Below are positions 62,143 to 64,000 of a DNA stretch of 64,000 nucleotides, in pieces. The notes beneath the pieces were generated by a model. It did no database searches, was not told the DNA's origin, and worked only from the letters and a program-made list of their open reading frames with translations. The number at the start of each line of letters is the position of its first letter. The stretch's first letter is position 1. A program made the position numbers and the translations under genes. Origin of the DNA: Salinivenus sp. (GTDB lineage Bacteria; Bacteroidota; Rhodothermia; Rhodothermales; Salinibacteraceae); contig JAHENZ010000022.1 in the NCBI GenBank assembly GCA_018609755.1, positions 1 through 64,000 on the forward strand, written 5' to 3'.

Positions 62143-63528
62143 TCAGTCCGGAAGCTCTATGCGGAAGGTCGACCCTTCTCCTACCGTCGATTCCACGAGT
62201 TCGAGTGTGCCCCCGTGGTAGGTCTCGACCACTCGGCGCGCGAGGCTGAGCCCGAGCCCCCACCCTCGCTGCTTCGTGCTGAATCCGGGTCGAAAGACGT
62301 TTCCCCACTGGCGGCGTTCGATCCCGGATCCAGTATCCTCGACCTCGACGTACACTCGATCCTCCTCCCGTCCCCCCGAAACCGCAATCCGTCCAGTGTC
62401 ACCCTGAATTGCGTCCAGGGCGTTCTTGAGGAGGTTCTCCATGACCCAGGCGAAAAGCTCCTGGTTTACCTCCACCTCCAGCGCGGCCGGCAGATCCACG
62501 GAAAGCTCGACCTCTTGTCCCCGATGCGGCAGCCGCCGCCGGATGTAGGAGGCCGACTCTTCAACGATCGGCACGAGATTGCAGCGCTCGAGCTTGGGCT
62601 GCGAGCCGATGTCGGAAAAGCGGTTGGCAATGCGCCGGAGCCGCTCCACGTCGTTCTCAATTTCATCGAGCGTCTGCTCCCGCTGCTCTTCGTCCAAATC
62701 CGAGGACCGGAGCATCTGGATCCACCCCAGTAGGCTGGACAAGGGGGTACCGAGCTGGTGAGCAGCCTCCCGGGCCATGCCCATCCAGAGACTGCTTTGC
62801 TCATTGCGTCGGATGTACGAAAAGCCGAGGTAACCGACCAGGATAAAGAGCCCCACGAAGAGAAACTGCCCCCACGGAAAGATGCGAAGTTCCTGAATGA
62901 GCCACGACTCGTCGTAGTACAGATACTGCGTGAGCTGCCCCCGTTGCCGGGCGACGCTTTCATCGGCCGTCGAGAGATCGACTCGAATCGGAATGGGATC
63001 GAACGTGGCCGCCATTTCTTTCGTGCGCTGCCGAAGCCGCCGGAGCGCCACCGAATCGTCGGGCGACAAGGACGAGAGCGTGTCGGGCACCTCTACATTT
63101 CGCCAGAATCGGGGATGCCGGCCGGTCGAGTCCGTTATGATCGCCGGGATGCCGAACCGATTGGGCTCAATAATCTCGCTGAGGATAAAGTTGAGCTCAT
63201 TGGTCGGCGGCATGGTCTGTGCCCAATCCACGGCCTGCTGGTACCGGGCCAGCTGCTCAGATGAGAGCTTCGGGGCTTGGCCGCTCTGCTCCAATCGGCG
63301 CAAATAGTCTTCCAGCGCTCGAAACTCGGCCAAGTGCGGATTCACAGACTGGCGCTGAGCCTTCACGACTTCAGCGTGGGCGTCGGCCCAGAGCTGAATG
63401 AGGGCCTGTTCCCGCTCGCGGAGGCGATCGACCAGGCGCTGGGTGTAGAGAAGCGAGGCGACGGCGATGACGCCCGCAAGGACGATGAGGCCGAGCTTCA
63501 GGCGTACGGACCAGCGATACGTGTTCAT
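62143..63528 (-). CDS. membrane sensor histidine kinase
   Basis: This 461-residue two-component sensor has an N-terminal span (LKLGLIVLAGVIAVASLLYTQ), a ~200-residue extracytoplasmic sensing region, and a second span (FPWGQFLFVGLFILVGYLGFSYI). The H-box is MAREAAHQLGTPLSSLLGWIQML (His phosphoacceptor), the N-box ENLLKNALDAIQG and the G-boxes VEDTGSGIE and RGWGLGLSLARRVVETYHGG. No HAMP domain is evident between the span and the H-box. No response-regulator gene is in the window; the partner is elsewhere. It is convergent with the sigma-like gene. Confidence 0.93.
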   Translation of the reverse strand: MNTYRWSVRLKLGLIVLAGVIAVASLLYTQRLVDRLREREQALIQLWADAHAEVVKAQRQSVNPHLAEFRALEDYLRRLEQSGQAPKLSSEQLARYQQAVDWAQTMPPTNELNFILSEIIEPNRFGIPAIITDSTGRHPRFWRNVEVPDTLSSLSPDDSVALRRLRQRTKEMAATFDPIPIRVDLSTADESVARQRGQLTQYLYYDESWLIQELRIFPWGQFLFVGLFILVGYLGFSYIRRNEQSSLWMGMAREAAHQLGTPLSSLLGWIQMLRSSDLDEEQREQTLDEIENDVERLRRIANRFSDIGSQPKLERCNLVPIVEESASYIRRRLPHRGQEVELSVDLPAALEVEVNQELFAWVMENLLKNALDAIQGDTGRIAVSGGREEDRVYVEVEDTGSGIERRQWGNVFRPGFSTKQRGWGLGLSLARRVVETYHGGTLELVESTVGEGSTFRIELPD

Positions 63529-64000
63529 GGACGGGAGCCCTGTTCGTCGTTCCGGAAAACTGCCAGGGGACGGACTCCCAAGGACCAGACGCGCACTGGT
63601 TCCCGACGCCCATCACGCGAATTGACCTGCATCTCTGAAAAGACGGGAGCTCCCTCGGGACGCGCCGCTGACGCCCAACAGCGTCTCAGTCTCTACACCC
63701 AGGACGGGCTTAGAACCTCTAACAGAACCTAATCCATGTCGCTCTAGGACATCTGAGATGTCCAAGCTTGACTCCGGCAATCTAGATTGCCAAGCCCATC
63801 CGACGGTCGTTGGGATCTGTCCTTTCGGTTGGATGGGCTCCAAATCAAGTTTGGAGCGACAAACCAAAGTGCTTTTATGTCGGCTTTTCAGCGGTTTTGT
63901 TAGAGCTTCTTAGTCCCGTCATCCACGTTGCCCCACGCGCTCAAGCCCCCACGGGCAGAAGCAAAAACGCGACGGCAGAGGGGATGGACCTCCACACATA
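63529..64000. other. gene-free right edge, including element R3
   Basis: These 472 bp hold no supportable gene. The first 170 bp, upstream of the kinase, show nothing notable and should contain its promoter. The rest is occupied by hairpin-rich element R3 (63709-63913). The track ORF at 63613-63867 is a translation of R3. Confidence 0.6.
63709..63913. repeat. hairpin-rich element R3 with 21-bp terminal inverted repeats
   Basis: The ends CTTAGAACCTCTAACAGAACC and GGTTTTGTTAGAGCTTCTTAG are inverted repeats matching at 18 of 21 positions. Four hairpins are packed inside: GGACATC-TGA-GATGTCC, the 16-bp palindrome GGCAATCTAGATTGCC, AGCCCATCC...GGATGGGCT and TCCAAA-TCAAG-TTTGGA. No coding potential is seen. 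It looks like a MITE-type element or a structured RNA mobilised as one. Confidence 0.7.

Noticed and set aside
1-64000. CRISPR array, prophage or intact insertion sequence
   Set aside because: No regularly spaced direct repeats, phage structural genes or transposase frames were seen; the repeats found are short, dispersed and non-coding.

Overview
The window looks like a chromosomal segment of a halophilic member of the Rhodothermota/Salinibacter branch of the Bacteroidota. The reasons are high GC content, strongly Asp/Glu-rich proteins, a SusC/SusD pair, a DUF4292 lipoprotein next to a degenerate LytM protein, Bacteroidota-style lipoproteins and the lack of clear Shine-Dalgarno sites. Species assignment is inference only.

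Layout. 1-14 kb is mostly housekeeping: the 3' end of an exonuclease, a PD-(D/E)XK-like protein, tRNA-Arg(CCT), thyA, a DUF1232 membrane protein, a ferredoxin, a GCS2-type ligase fused to CBS domains, a TPR / DUF4292 / EnvC-like envelope trio and lpdA. From 12.7 to 48.9 kb lies a large sugar-acid and polysaccharide locus, nearly all on the minus strand and flanked on the left by a LacI-family regulator on the plus strand. It contains uxaC, an FGGY gluconate-type kinase, a 2-hydroxyacid dehydrogenase, gnd, a rhamnogalacturonan acetylesterase, GH43, pectinesterase, SusD, SusC, a GH28 polygalacturonase, a D-mannonate oxidoreductase-type SDR, a UxaE-type tagaturonate epimerase, a DctPQM TRAP transporter and, after an unrelated insert (M1 peptidase, J-domain protein, lipoprotein), an MTA/SAH nucleosidase, GH31, two DUF1080 proteins (3-keto-glycoside hydrolase family), a Gfo/Idh/MocA dehydrogenase and kdgK. 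From 49 to 64 kb is housekeeping again: radC, a short rho, an alpha/beta hydrolase, a membrane-anchored MurF-like ligase, rnhB, an acyl-CoA synthetase, a YraN-family protein, a GbsR/MarR regulator, a DUF62 enzyme, a sigma-like membrane protein and a histidine kinase.

How the genes fit together. Pectin would be de-esterified and cut outside the cell or in the periplasm (pectinesterase, acetylesterase, GH28, GH43). SusCD would import oligomers and the TRAP system would import monomeric uronates. UxaC makes tagaturonate or fructuronate, UxaE interconverts them, the SDR makes mannonate and KdgK phosphorylates KDG. Mannonate dehydratase (uxuA) and KDPG aldolase are not in the window. A shared AACCGGTT-type palindrome lies upstream of susC (two sites), dctP and the 3-keto-glycoside cluster. 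It is a good candidate operator for the LacI-family protein, and it ties the 3-keto-glycoside genes to the pectin regulon.

Repeats. Several interspersed elements were seen. R1 is about 170 bp, has terminal inverted repeats and occurs three times; one copy supplies the stop codon of a gene. R2 is about 145-160 bp, occurs twice and lies beside R1 both times. R3 is a hairpin-rich 205-bp element near the right edge. A REP-like palindrome (core GCGCCGTTGGA) occurs four times. No CRISPR array, rRNA gene, intact transposase or phage module was seen.
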